A stretch of DNA of 34,412 nucleotides from Halobacteriales archaeon SW_7_65_23 (GTDB lineage: Archaea; Halobacteriota; Halobacteria; Halobacteriales; Haloarculaceae), in the NCBI GenBank assembly GCA_003022725.1, contig PXSQ01000083.1, positions 1 to 34,412 of the forward strand, written 5' to 3'. Within the stretch, counting starts at the first letter, position 1, and every line of letters begins with the position of its first letter. Shown here piece by piece: positions 17,586 through 25,432 of the stretch. Under the pieces are notes generated by a model, which worked only from the letters and a program-made list of their open reading frames with translations, made no database searches and was not told the DNA's origin. Both the position numbers and the translations under genes were made by a program.

Positions 17586-18413
17586 CTACCAGCTCTCCGG
17601 CGCGAAGTCGGGGTGGACCTCCCGGTTAGTCCGGCCGATGTCGTCGATCTGTGCGACGTCCCCTTCGTCGAGCGAGACCGCGAGGCTCTCGTAGTTGTCG
17701 CGGATGTGCGCCTCGCTCGTCGCCTTCGGGATCGCGGTCACGCCCTTCTCCCGGAGCCAGGCGAGCGTGACCTGCGGCGCGCTCGCGTCGTGTTTCCTCG
17801 CGACTGCCTCCAGCGCCGGGTGCCCGATGACCTCGCCCTGCGCCAGTGGCGAGTACGCGACCAGTTCGAGGTCGGTCTCCTCGGCGTACGCCCGGAGCTC
17901 CGCCTGCGGGAGAAACGGGTGCATCTCGACCTGGTTGGCGAACACCGGTGCGTCGAGCACCTCGCGCGCGCGGTCGACGTGTTCCGGTTCGAAGTTCGAG
18001 ACGCCGACGTTGCGGATCAGGCCCTCCTCGTAGAGGTCATCGAACGCGGGCAGGGTCGCCTCGGGGTCGTACTCGCCGGCCGGCCAGTGGACGTACAGCA
18101 GGTCGACGTAGTCAGTCGCGAGTTTCTCCAGGCTCTCCCGCGTCGAGGAGACGACGCTGTCGGGATCGAGCTTGGTGATCCAGAGTTTCGTCGCCAGAAA
18201 GATATCCTCGCGATCCACCTCGGCGGCGGCGATGCCCTCGCCGACGGCTTCCTCGTTGCGGTACGCCTGGGCCGTGTCGATGTGCCGGTGGCCCATCTCC
18301 AGGGCCGTCCGCACGCTCTCTACACACTGCTCGTGGTCGTCGTTCTGCCAGGTGCCGAGGCCGAGCATCGGCATGCCACTGGCTGTCGGGTAGCTCGTCG
18401 CAGGTTGCTCCAT
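17586..18413 (-). CDS. Aldo/keto reductase
   Basis: LGLGTWQND, GHRHIDTAQAYRNEEAVGEGI, TKLW, YVDLLYVHWP, VGVSNF. Confidence 0.94.
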   Translation of the reverse strand: MEQPATSYPTASGMPMLGLGTWQNDDHEQCVESVRTALEMGHRHIDTAQAYRNEEAVGEGIAAAEVDREDIFLATKLWITKLDPDSVVSSTRESLEKLATDYVDLLYVHWPAGEYDPEATLPAFDDLYEEGLIRNVGVSNFEPEHVDRAREVLDAPVFANQVEMHPFLPQAELRAYAEETDLELVAYSPLAQGEVIGHPALEAVARKHDASAPQVTLAWLREKGVTAIPKATSEAHIRDNYESLAVSLDEGDVAQIDDIGRTNREVHPDFAPESW

Positions 18414-18531
18414 ACTTACAGATGGGTCGCAGGACGGAAAGGGGTTTGGAGTTGCTCTCAGCGTCTGTGTCACCGGTTCACGCACGCCAGCTCGGCGACC
18501 TGCCACCGGCGACAGCCGGTGAACCAACCGC

Positions 18532-18719
18532 CTGTTTATGCCGGCCGATCAAACTACGCCCCTGGCGGACTGAAAGGGCGTTGACGGCTTCGCCGTCAGC
18601 TCGGGAAGCTTCGCTTCCCGGTGAGGCGCGGTCGCGTCAGCGAAGCGGTGCTGAGCGGGCCCTATCCGAGCGAAGCGAGGATATCCCGCTCAGCAGGCGC
18701 GACCGCATCGAGGGCTTTC
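18532..18719 (+). repeat. Structured intergenic repeat, copy B with extra two-hairpin insert
   Basis: CCGCCTGTTTATGCCGGC...CCCTGGCGGACTGAAAGGGCG[ttgacggcttcgccgtcagctcgggaagcttcgcttcccggtg]AGGC...GCTGAGCGGG...CCCGCTCAGC...GAGGGCTTTC. Confidence 0.82.
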
Positions 18720-18798
18720 TGCGATCCAACTGCCACACCCCCTCGAACGAACTCGCCCCGAACAACGCAAAAAACAGCCAGTCACGAACCGCAGTTCG

Positions 18799-19335
18799 CT
18801 ACGAGAGCCGATCTTTCGCGCGGTCGATCCAGGACATGGCCCTGGACTCGCCGGTCTTGGCCGCGTCGGCGACTGTCTCCGGGTCCGCGCTCGCAAGGTC
18901 GGCGACCGTCTCGATGTCGGCCTCTCCCAGCCGGTCGCTGTACGTCGGCCCGATCCCGTTGATAGCGCTGACTGATTCCGTCCCGGGGTCCCTCTCAGCT
19001 TCCCCCTCTTCCGCTTCGCTCTCTTCCATTTCCGTCTCTACCTCAGGCTCCGCTTCAGCTTCCGGTTGGGCCGCTTCCTCGGCCGTCGTTTCTTCGACCG
19101 TGTCGGGTGTCGTCTCAGCTTCGGCGGCGGCCTCGCCACCCGAGTTGGCCTCACCCGTTTCCGCCGCGGCCGCGGCGTCAGTTCCCGTGCCCGCACTGGC
19201 CTCCGACCCGGACCCGACGCGCTCGGGCTCACGTTCGACAGTGACGTCAGTTCCACCCTCGCCCGGCGATTCCGTCTCCGTCCCGCCCGCTGTCGAGAGG
19301 CCGAACACCTGCTTGATCTTGTTGATGATACTCAT
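18799..19335 (-). CDS. Acidic linker plus helix-hairpin-helix domain protein
   Basis: MSIINKIKQVFGLSTAGG, long E/A-rich linker, C-terminal VSAINGIGPTYSDRLGEADIETVADLASADPETVADAA HhH. Confidence 0.82.
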   Translation of the reverse strand: MSIINKIKQVFGLSTAGGTETESPGEGGTDVTVEREPERVGSGSEASAGTGTDAAAAAETGEANSGGEAAAEAETTPDTVEETTAEEAAQPEAEAEPEVETEMEESEAEEGEAERDPGTESVSAINGIGPTYSDRLGEADIETVADLASADPETVADAAKTGESRAMSWIDRAKDRLS

Positions 19336-19589
19336 ACCGTTCTCTTGCAGTGGCGCCTACTTAACTGTAAGCGGATCTCCGACTGTGCCCCCCTCCCTCT
19401 CACGAATGATAACTGCCCTCGAACGCCCGCCATCGATGTGTTTCCCCGCAGTTTCGGGGTTGCAGGCACTGTGATCCCGAACGCCTCCAGCGTGCCCCGG
19501 CCGTCTGCTGCCGACGTCGACGTGCCTACTTCCAGTTACTGCGCTGTCGAGTCGTGAAAGCTAACAGCCTGCCAGTCGAAATGGGTGGT

Positions 19590-20888
19590 ATGCGAGTAGA
19601 CGTCGGGAACGCGCTGGCGGCGGTGGCCGATCCGGGCATCGGCCGGAACGAACTGGAGACCCTCGACGAGCGCGTCGCGGACGCACACGACCGCATCAGT
19701 GCGGGCCGTGCCGACGAGGAGTTCGGGTACGCGGCGCTGAACCTCCCGGAGACGACCGATCCGGACGCGATCGAGGCGGCAGTCGAACCGGTCGCCGACA
19801 GCGAGGCCGTTCTCACCGTCGGCATCGGCGGGAGCGCGCTCGGGGCCGCGACGGTCTCGACTGCGCTCGACGACGGCGATGCCGCGGATCACTACGTGCT
19901 CGACAACGTCGATCCCGAGCACACGACGGCGCTGTTGGAGTCGCTCGATCTGTCGTCGATGGCGGTCAACGTCGTCACGCGGTCCGGGACGACCGCGGAG
20001 ACGCTGGCGAACTTCCTCGTGGTCCGGGAAGCGATGGACGCGGCGGGTGTCGACTGGCGCGAGCGGACGGTCGTCACGACCGGCGACGAGGGCCCGCTGC
20101 GGGCGCTCGCCGACACCCACGACCTGCCCGTCCTCGAGGTACCGCCGGGCGCCCCCGGCCGCTTCTCGGCGCTGTCGGCGGTCGGGCTGGTGCCGGCGGC
20201 GATCCAGGGCCACGATATCGAGGCAGTGCTCGCGGGCGGCCGCGAGGCGGCCGACTCGCTGACCGGGTCGCTGTTCGACTGCCCCGCGTACGCCTACGGC
20301 GCGGTCGCGTACGCGCTCGACCAGCGCGGGGCGAGTGTTAACGCGATGCTGCCGTACGCCGAGGGGCTGGAGCCGTTCGCCGAGTGGTTCGCACAGCTGT
20401 GGGCCGAGAGCCTCGGTAAGGACGGCCTGGGCCAGACCCCCGCCCGCGCGCTCGGCGCGACCGACCAGCATTCCCAGCTCCAGCTGTACCGCGCCGGCCC
20501 GCGGGACAAGCTGGTCACGCTCGTCCGGGCGCGCGAGCGGACCGGCCGCGAGATTCCCGAAACCGACATCGACGAGCTCGCCTACCTCGGCGGGACGGGC
20601 CTGGGGGAGCTGCTCGACGCGGAGTTCGAGGCGACGGAGGCGAGCCTGGCGGCGGCCGGCCGGCCGAACGTCCGGATCGAGCTCGACCGCCTCGACGCCG
20701 AAGGCATCGGCCGCCTGCTGTACGACATGGAGGCCGCCTGCATCCTCGCCGGCGAACTGTACGGCGTCGAGACGTTCACCCAGCCCGCCGTCGAGTGGGG
20801 CAAGCGCGCCGCGCGCGGCCTCCTCGGCGGCGGCGAGTTCGAGGAAGCCGACGCCGTCGCCGAGAAAGACCAGCTCGTGGTGGAGTGA
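19590..20888 (+). CDS. pgi: Glucose-6-phosphate isomerase
   Basis: LTVGIGGSALGAATV; TRSGTTAETLANFLVVR; GATDQHSQLQLYRAGPRDK; QPAVEWGKRAARG. Confidence 0.93.
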   Translation: MRVDVGNALAAVADPGIGRNELETLDERVADAHDRISAGRADEEFGYAALNLPETTDPDAIEAAVEPVADSEAVLTVGIGGSALGAATVSTALDDGDAADHYVLDNVDPEHTTALLESLDLSSMAVNVVTRSGTTAETLANFLVVREAMDAAGVDWRERTVVTTGDEGPLRALADTHDLPVLEVPPGAPGRFSALSAVGLVPAAIQGHDIEAVLAGGREAADSLTGSLFDCPAYAYGAVAYALDQRGASVNAMLPYAEGLEPFAEWFAQLWAESLGKDGLGQTPARALGATDQHSQLQLYRAGPRDKLVTLVRARERTGREIPETDIDELAYLGGTGLGELLDAEFEATEASLAAAGRPNVRIELDRLDAEGIGRLLYDMEAACILAGELYGVETFTQPAVEWGKRAARGLLGGGEFEEADAVAEKDQLVVE

Positions 20889-20968
20889 CCGGGAGAGCCA
20901 GCACCGCATCCTGCGGATCGGACACCGGTGCAATCTTGGTGCTAAAACCGCTACGGTGAGACGAACTG

Positions 20969-21760
20969 ATGACGACGGACCCCTCCAGTGAGCCGGCGGT
21001 CGTGGACGCGGAGCCGGAACGGCCGCTGTTCCGGTTCGGGAGCCACGAGGAGCGGACGCGCGCGATCGCCCACTCGCTGCTGCTCGTGGCCGGCGCGTTC
21101 CTGGTCGCGATGGTACTGGGCGCGGTGGCGCTGGAACTGCTGCGGACGATGGGGCTCACTGAGGAGTCGGCCCCGGTCGCGTACAACCTGGTGTCGACGG
21201 CCGTGCAGTTCGTGGCATTTCTGGCCGTCTGCATCGGATACATCGCCTGGCAGGACTGCCGGTCGCTCGTTCCGACAGGCAGGCCCTCGCTGCGGAGCAT
21301 CGCGGTGATCGTCGTCGGGTTCGTCATCCTCGTGGGATCGCTGAGCGCACTCGAGTTTCTGTTCTCACAGCTCGGCCTCGAACCCGCCGACAATGCGGCC
21401 GTCGAGGCGGGCAGGGACAACCCCGAACTGTACCTGTTCATGATCCCGCTCGTGATCCTACTGAACGCCCCCGCGGAGGAGCTGCTGTTCCGTGGGCTGG
21501 TCCAGGGGCGGTTCCGGCGCGCCTACGGCGTCGTCCCCGGGGTCCTGGCGGCGTCGGCGGTGTTCGGCATGGTCCACTTCGTCGCCCTCGTCGGGACGGG
21601 CAGCCAGCTGGTGTACGTCGCTATCGCGGCCAGCGCCGGCCTCATCCTCGGCGCCGCCTACGAACTCACCCGGAACCTGCTGGTGCCGATCGTGATGCAC
21701 GCGCTATGGAACGTCGCCATCTACCTGGTGCTGTATCTCGAAGCGACCGGCGGCCTGTGA
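20969..21760 (+). CDS. CPBP family intramembrane metalloprotease
   Basis: EELLFRGLVQGRFRR, GMVHFVALV, ELTRNLLVPIVMHALWNVAIYLVLY. Confidence 0.93.
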   Translation: MTTDPSSEPAVVDAEPERPLFRFGSHEERTRAIAHSLLLVAGAFLVAMVLGAVALELLRTMGLTEESAPVAYNLVSTAVQFVAFLAVCIGYIAWQDCRSLVPTGRPSLRSIAVIVVGFVILVGSLSALEFLFSQLGLEPADNAAVEAGRDNPELYLFMIPLVILLNAPAEELLFRGLVQGRFRRAYGVVPGVLAASAVFGMVHFVALVGTGSQLVYVAIAASAGLILGAAYELTRNLLVPIVMHALWNVAIYLVLYLEATGGL

Positions 21761-21903
21761 TCGGACTCCCGGCCGCGACCCCCCCGGGAGCAGCGACTGC
21801 CCGGCGACCGCTGCAGCGACGGCAGTCGTGGCGCTCGCCGCACCCGCCGCGTCAGTCAGGCGTCTGACAGGTGTTTACAGTCCTAGAGGGTCGACTACGG
21901 AGT

Positions 21904-22059
21904 ATGCCGACGCGCTTCACGATCGTCTGCGACGACGGTCGTGCGCGGGAGATCAGACGGCTGGCCCGGAAGTTCGACCTCACGGAGGAGGAGGTGCTCC
22001 GGCAGCTGGTCGAGCTGGGGTTAGAGAACCTGGACGAGGAGGCGCCGGCCTCCCGCTAA
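21904..22059 (+). CDS. Small ribbon-helix-helix-like (CopG-like) protein
   Basis: 51 aa MPTRFTIVCDDGRAREIRRLARKFDLTEEEVLRQLVELGLENLDEEAPASR. Confidence 0.55.
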   Translation: MPTRFTIVCDDGRAREIRRLARKFDLTEEEVLRQLVELGLENLDEEAPASR

Positions 22060-22514
22060 GCTGGATTCTTGCGCGAGAGCGGGCTGCCACAGATCGGACA
22101 GCGGTCGTGCTGGTCGTCGAACTCCCGGCCACAGCCCTGGCACTGGAACGTCCAGTCGCGCTGTTCGTCGATGCCGTCGCGGGCGATCACCTCGACAGCG
22201 ACGTTGAGCTTCTCGGCGACGTTCTGCATCGCGTAGTCGTCGGTGACGAGTTCGCCGTCGAGTTCGAACGCCGCGGCGATCAGCCGGATGTCCGTCCGGG
22301 AGAGCTCCTCGAAGTCCCCCGTCTCGCGTGCAGCCCGTTCGATGCGCTCGACCGTCTCCGCGTCCGGAATGTGCAGGTGCATCCCCGACCCTTCGAGCGC
22401 GTCGAACCGATAGGCGCTCTCGTCTCCGAGTTCCTCGCGCACGAGCGGCACCGACGCGACCGTCTCCTCGGTGTGAAACTCGTTGATAAAAGCGGACGAA
22501 TCCAGAACGTACAT
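22056..22514 (-). CDS. nob1: rRNA maturation endonuclease Nob1 (PIN domain plus zinc ribbon)
   Basis: MYVLDSSAFINEF; LVTDDYAMQNVA; CQGCGREFDDQHDRCPICGSPL. Confidence 0.92.
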   Translation of the reverse strand: MYVLDSSAFINEFHTEETVASVPLVREELGDESAYRFDALEGSGMHLHIPDAETVERIERAARETGDFEELSRTDIRLIAAAFELDGELVTDDYAMQNVAEKLNVAVEVIARDGIDEQRDWTFQCQGCGREFDDQHDRCPICGSPLSRKNPA

Positions 22515-22518
22515 TCGA

Positions 22519-22758
22519 CTAACGCTCGATGATCATGTGGTCTTTGACTGCCTGTACGCGGCTGACGGGGATGAGGGGGCGCCCCTCCCGGTCGGTGTCG
22601 AACTCCGTCGTGGTGTAGCTCTCGTCGGGCGTGACGACGAGATGTTTGAGCTCGCCCGACTCGAGGTCCATCGTGATGTTGTACAACATGCCGAGCTCGG
22701 CACCGTCCGAACCCATCACCGCTTTCCCGGACAGATTCTCCGCGAGTATCTCTGCCAT
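22519..22758 (-). CDS. PRC-barrel domain protein
   Basis: MAEILAENLSGKAVMGSDGAELGMLYNITMDLESGELKHLVVTP. Confidence 0.9.
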   Translation of the reverse strand: MAEILAENLSGKAVMGSDGAELGMLYNITMDLESGELKHLVVTPDESYTTTEFDTDREGRPLIPVSRVQAVKDHMIIER

Positions 22759-22888
22759 GCACGCCTTTACTGAGCCCGCGCAATTGAATCTTACCCTGCG
22801 TCAGACACGCCGCCCGCGCGGCTGCGATCCGCCACCAGTATGAGCCGTGACCCCATCGTTGAAGGGCAATCACTCCGTAGGGGCGGGT

Positions 22889-23011
22889 ATGCCGGCCACA
22901 CTCGAAATCGTCTGCAACGACGACACCTGCGAACTCGACATGTTCGAACTGGCCGACTTCTCCTGTCCGTACTGCGGGCAAACGGAGTCGCTCTCGGAGG
23001 TGGAGCTGTGA
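22889..23011 (+). CDS. Small zinc-finger protein (DUF7559-like), possibly shortened internally
   Basis: 40-aa ORF not in the supplied track: MPATLEIVCNDDTCELDMFELADFSCPYCGQTESLSEVEL*; CxxxxC and CPYC. Confidence 0.65.
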   Translation: MPATLEIVCNDDTCELDMFELADFSCPYCGQTESLSEVEL

Positions 23012-23481
23012 TCGGGGAGCTGGGGGACGCGATCGGCTCGCGAGTGCTCGAGTCGCTCGGACGGACCGTCGGGCGTGCACAGGAGCGCCGGCCCCTTCCG
23101 GTCGACCTCCTGGAGAGCGACGATGCGTACCTGGCAGTGTTCGACGCCCCGGGCGTGATGAAAAGCGACATCCAGGTCCGGTTCGACGACGGCGCTGTCG
23201 TCGTCCGGATCGACCGCTTCCGGGAGTTCCGCGAGGGGTACGAGATGCAGTTCCCGGGCCGCGGGCTATCGCTCGACGGGCGCGTCGAACTGCCGGCGGA
23301 CGCGACCGTCGATCCGACCCGCGCGACCGCGACGCTCAAAAGCGACGGCACGCTCCACGTGCGCCTGCCGAAAGTCGACGAGGCCGGCGCAGGGAGCGGC
23401 GAACCGGAATCCGTGAATGTCGACGACGGCGAGGGTGGGACCGGCGACGCGACTGACGCTGACGGGGACGCAAGCGCCTGA
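23008..23481 (+). CDS. Hsp20/alpha-crystallin-like protein
   Basis: GTG start overlapping upstream TGA; LAVFDAPGVMKSDIQVRFDDGAVVVRIDRF...GRGLSLDGRVELPADATVDPTRATATLKSDGTLHVRLPK. Confidence 0.85.
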   Translation: MIGELGDAIGSRVLESLGRTVGRAQERRPLPVDLLESDDAYLAVFDAPGVMKSDIQVRFDDGAVVVRIDRFREFREGYEMQFPGRGLSLDGRVELPADATVDPTRATATLKSDGTLHVRLPKVDEAGAGSGEPESVNVDDGEGGTGDATDADGDASA

Positions 23482-23513
23482 TACTGACTGTTGTGATCGC
23501 TCCTGTGGCGTAG

Positions 23514-23666
23514 ATTGTTGGTGGCGAGTTGCCTTGCGGTTTTGCAAAGTTCAACGCTCTCGAACCATCCTTCCAGAACGGACGTTACTCCCGCTGAACC
23601 GTGGCTTCCCGGGGCTGACTGAACTAGCGAGCCCTCACCAACAATCCTCTACCCAAGAGCGTTGAA
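23514..23666. repeat. Interleaved inverted repeats (A-B-A'-B' order)
   Basis: attgttggtg (23514-23523) with caccaacaat (23636-23645); gttcaacgctct (23549-23560) with agagcgttgaac (23655-23666). Confidence 0.7.
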
Positions 23667-23794
23667 CAAAATCATTATAATAAACAAAATATTTTTCTGG
23701 TCTAAGTTTTCTACTCGCATATCGATTGGCAAGACTGTTACTGAGGACTTTTCGGGACGAGAGATTGGAGAAGAAAGTTCAGAATTGACATCCT

Positions 23795-24112
23795 CCTCCG
23801 CGTGAACGCGGAGGAATCCTGAGCGTTGGAGATTTCAGGTTTGCAGTCCCACCAAGCATCCAACCGGTAAGAATCCGTGGGGATGCTCGTGGTCTGAGGC
23901 GGACGAGACTGCTGGGAGTGCCAAGCCCCCGGTACTCCTATCCTTCGTCGTATTCGGACTCCCGGTGTTGTTTGTGCCACGGGGAGTCCGGCATCCTACC
24001 GTATTCGATGGGTGCCTGCCACTTCAAAGCACGGATGAGAAATCTCGACGTGGCTCTCGTAGCGTGATTTGATGCTATGTTGCCGGATTCATCCTGCGGC
24101 TGAAGCCGCAGG
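23795..24112 (-). mobile_element. Possible IS200/IS605-derived remnant or palindrome-bounded non-autonomous element
   Basis: Two 8-bp-stem TGAA-loop hairpins: CCTCCGCG-TGAA-CGCGGAGG (23795-23814) and CCTGCGGC-TGAA-GCCGCAGG (24093-24112); no intact transposase between them. Confidence 0.4.
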
Positions 24113-24277
24113 TATTCTCCTCGCTCTTTATAACCGCAATTCTTGATTGGGGAACTGATAGTATGAGGTCTACTTTTACAGTTACAGACTAAAATCACTA
24201 TGAGGCGAAGCACGTCCGGGTGTATATGAGACCGGAGTATGGCGAATCGACGGCGGTAACGAGTCACAACAATCCTA

Positions 24278-24865
24278 TCACTCCGCCGTCAGCAGCGACC
24301 GGGCGAGCGCGAACACCCAGACGCCAAACGCGACCGAGGCGATCATCTCCGGGACGGCGAACCAGGTCTCGCCGTCCTCAGCCGTCAGAATCCATCCAAG
24401 CCAGCCGGCGACGTGCACGAGGCCCAGTGCGGTGGAGATAGCGCCGAACCGGCCGTCGCCAGCGAGTGCCTGTCCGGCGCCGTAGAGCCACTGCGTGATC
24501 GGCCCGCCGACGAAAAACAGCAGGGCGACCGGACCGTGCAGGTCCCTCGGGAGGTGAAAGACGCCGACTAGCCCGAGGCCGACGACCGTCACCGCGAACG
24601 TGACGGTGCCGATTAGTTCGACCAGGTTCCGGCTCCGGCGCCACAGCGGCCAGGCGAACGTCAGTCCCAGCACGCCGCCGAGGATTAGCCCGGCATTGAA
24701 CAGCAGAAACGTCCGCGCGTCGGGCCGACCCAGATCCGAGAGAGCGTATGCCTGCCAGGTGAACTCCGAGGCCGGGGCGAGGACTGTCGCGAGGGTGGTG
24801 CTTCCGAGCGAGACGACCGGTGCCAGCAGCCCACAGTAGATCGCGTACCGCTTCGGGGACGACAT
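24278..24865 (-). CDS. DUF998 family membrane protein
   Basis: MSSPKRYAIYCGLLAPVVSLGSTTLATVLAPASEFTWQAYALSDLGRPDARTFLLFNAGLILGG. Confidence 0.88.
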   Translation of the reverse strand: MSSPKRYAIYCGLLAPVVSLGSTTLATVLAPASEFTWQAYALSDLGRPDARTFLLFNAGLILGGVLGLTFAWPLWRRSRNLVELIGTVTFAVTVVGLGLVGVFHLPRDLHGPVALLFFVGGPITQWLYGAGQALAGDGRFGAISTALGLVHVAGWLGWILTAEDGETWFAVPEMIASVAFGVWVFALARSLLTAE

Positions 24866-24944
24866 AGGCCGGGGTTCTCGGGTTCAGTGTAAGAAACTGG
24901 CGCTGAGAAGCGAGCGGGTGCCGGGCGGCAGCGAAACCGTAACG

Positions 24945-25106
24945 CTACTCACCCCCGTCGAGCTCCAGCGGAATCCGCTTCACGTCGACATCCTCGTAGT
25001 CCTGCTCCGAAGAGAGCACGTTTAGCTGACGGGTTTCCGCGGTCGCCGCGTGGAACTCGTATCGCTCACGCGCGAGCAGAAAGTCGGTCTCGACGTAAAC
25101 GGTCAT
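24945..25106 (-). pseudogene. PIN-domain toxin remnant (VapC-like), internally shortened
   Basis: 53 aa MTVYVETDFLLARERYEFHAATAETRQLNVLSSEQDYEDVDVKRIPLELDGGE; N- and C-terminal PIN motifs present, middle absent. Confidence 0.65.
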
Positions 25107-25378
25107 TGCTCCATTCCGTCCCCGCCGGCGTCGGCTTCGGCCTGGGCGTCGATGTCGCGTTCGATTTCGGCGATGGGCGTCTCCGCCAGCTCGCCCGCTG
25201 CATCCCGGACGGCGGCGAGGGGGTCGTCCGCGACCGGAAGGAGTTCGATTCGGTCCTCGTACGTGACGATCTGGAACTTTTCGCCGAACTTTTCCCGCAG
25301 CTCTTTGAACTGATAGAGGCAGAGGGGCGTGAGGAACCGGACGCCAGTCCGGTGACGAGCGGCCCGAACAACGCGGAA
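25103..25378 (-). pseudogene. AbrB/MazE-type antitoxin fragment lacking an obvious start
   Basis: Frame reads LYQFKELREKFGEKFQIVTYEDRIELLPVADDPLAAVRDAAGELAETPIAEIERDIDAQAEADAGGDGMEQ*; ATGA overlap with the PIN ORF; TGA immediately upstream. Confidence 0.6.
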
Positions 25379-25389
25379 TCACCCATTCA

Positions 25390-25432
25390 ATACTGGCGGG
25401 CGAAAATCCGTCGGATTTTCGTCCGTCAGTAT
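25390..25432 (-). terminator. Strong hairpin at the end of fumC
   Basis: ATACTGGCGGGCGAAAATCC-GTC-GGATTTTCGTCCGTCAGTAT: 20-bp stem, two non-Watson-Crick positions are G-T. Confidence 0.6.

Noticed and set aside
18581-18700. CRISPR-like array because of repeated gaagc/cgaag stem-loops
   Set aside because: No regularly spaced direct repeats or unique spacers; the pattern is explained by hairpins in the structured repeat.
19050-19260. E/A-rich tract in the HhH protein as a tandem repeat of interest
   Set aside because: Ordinary acidic low-complexity linker for a haloarchaeal protein; no exact repeat unit.
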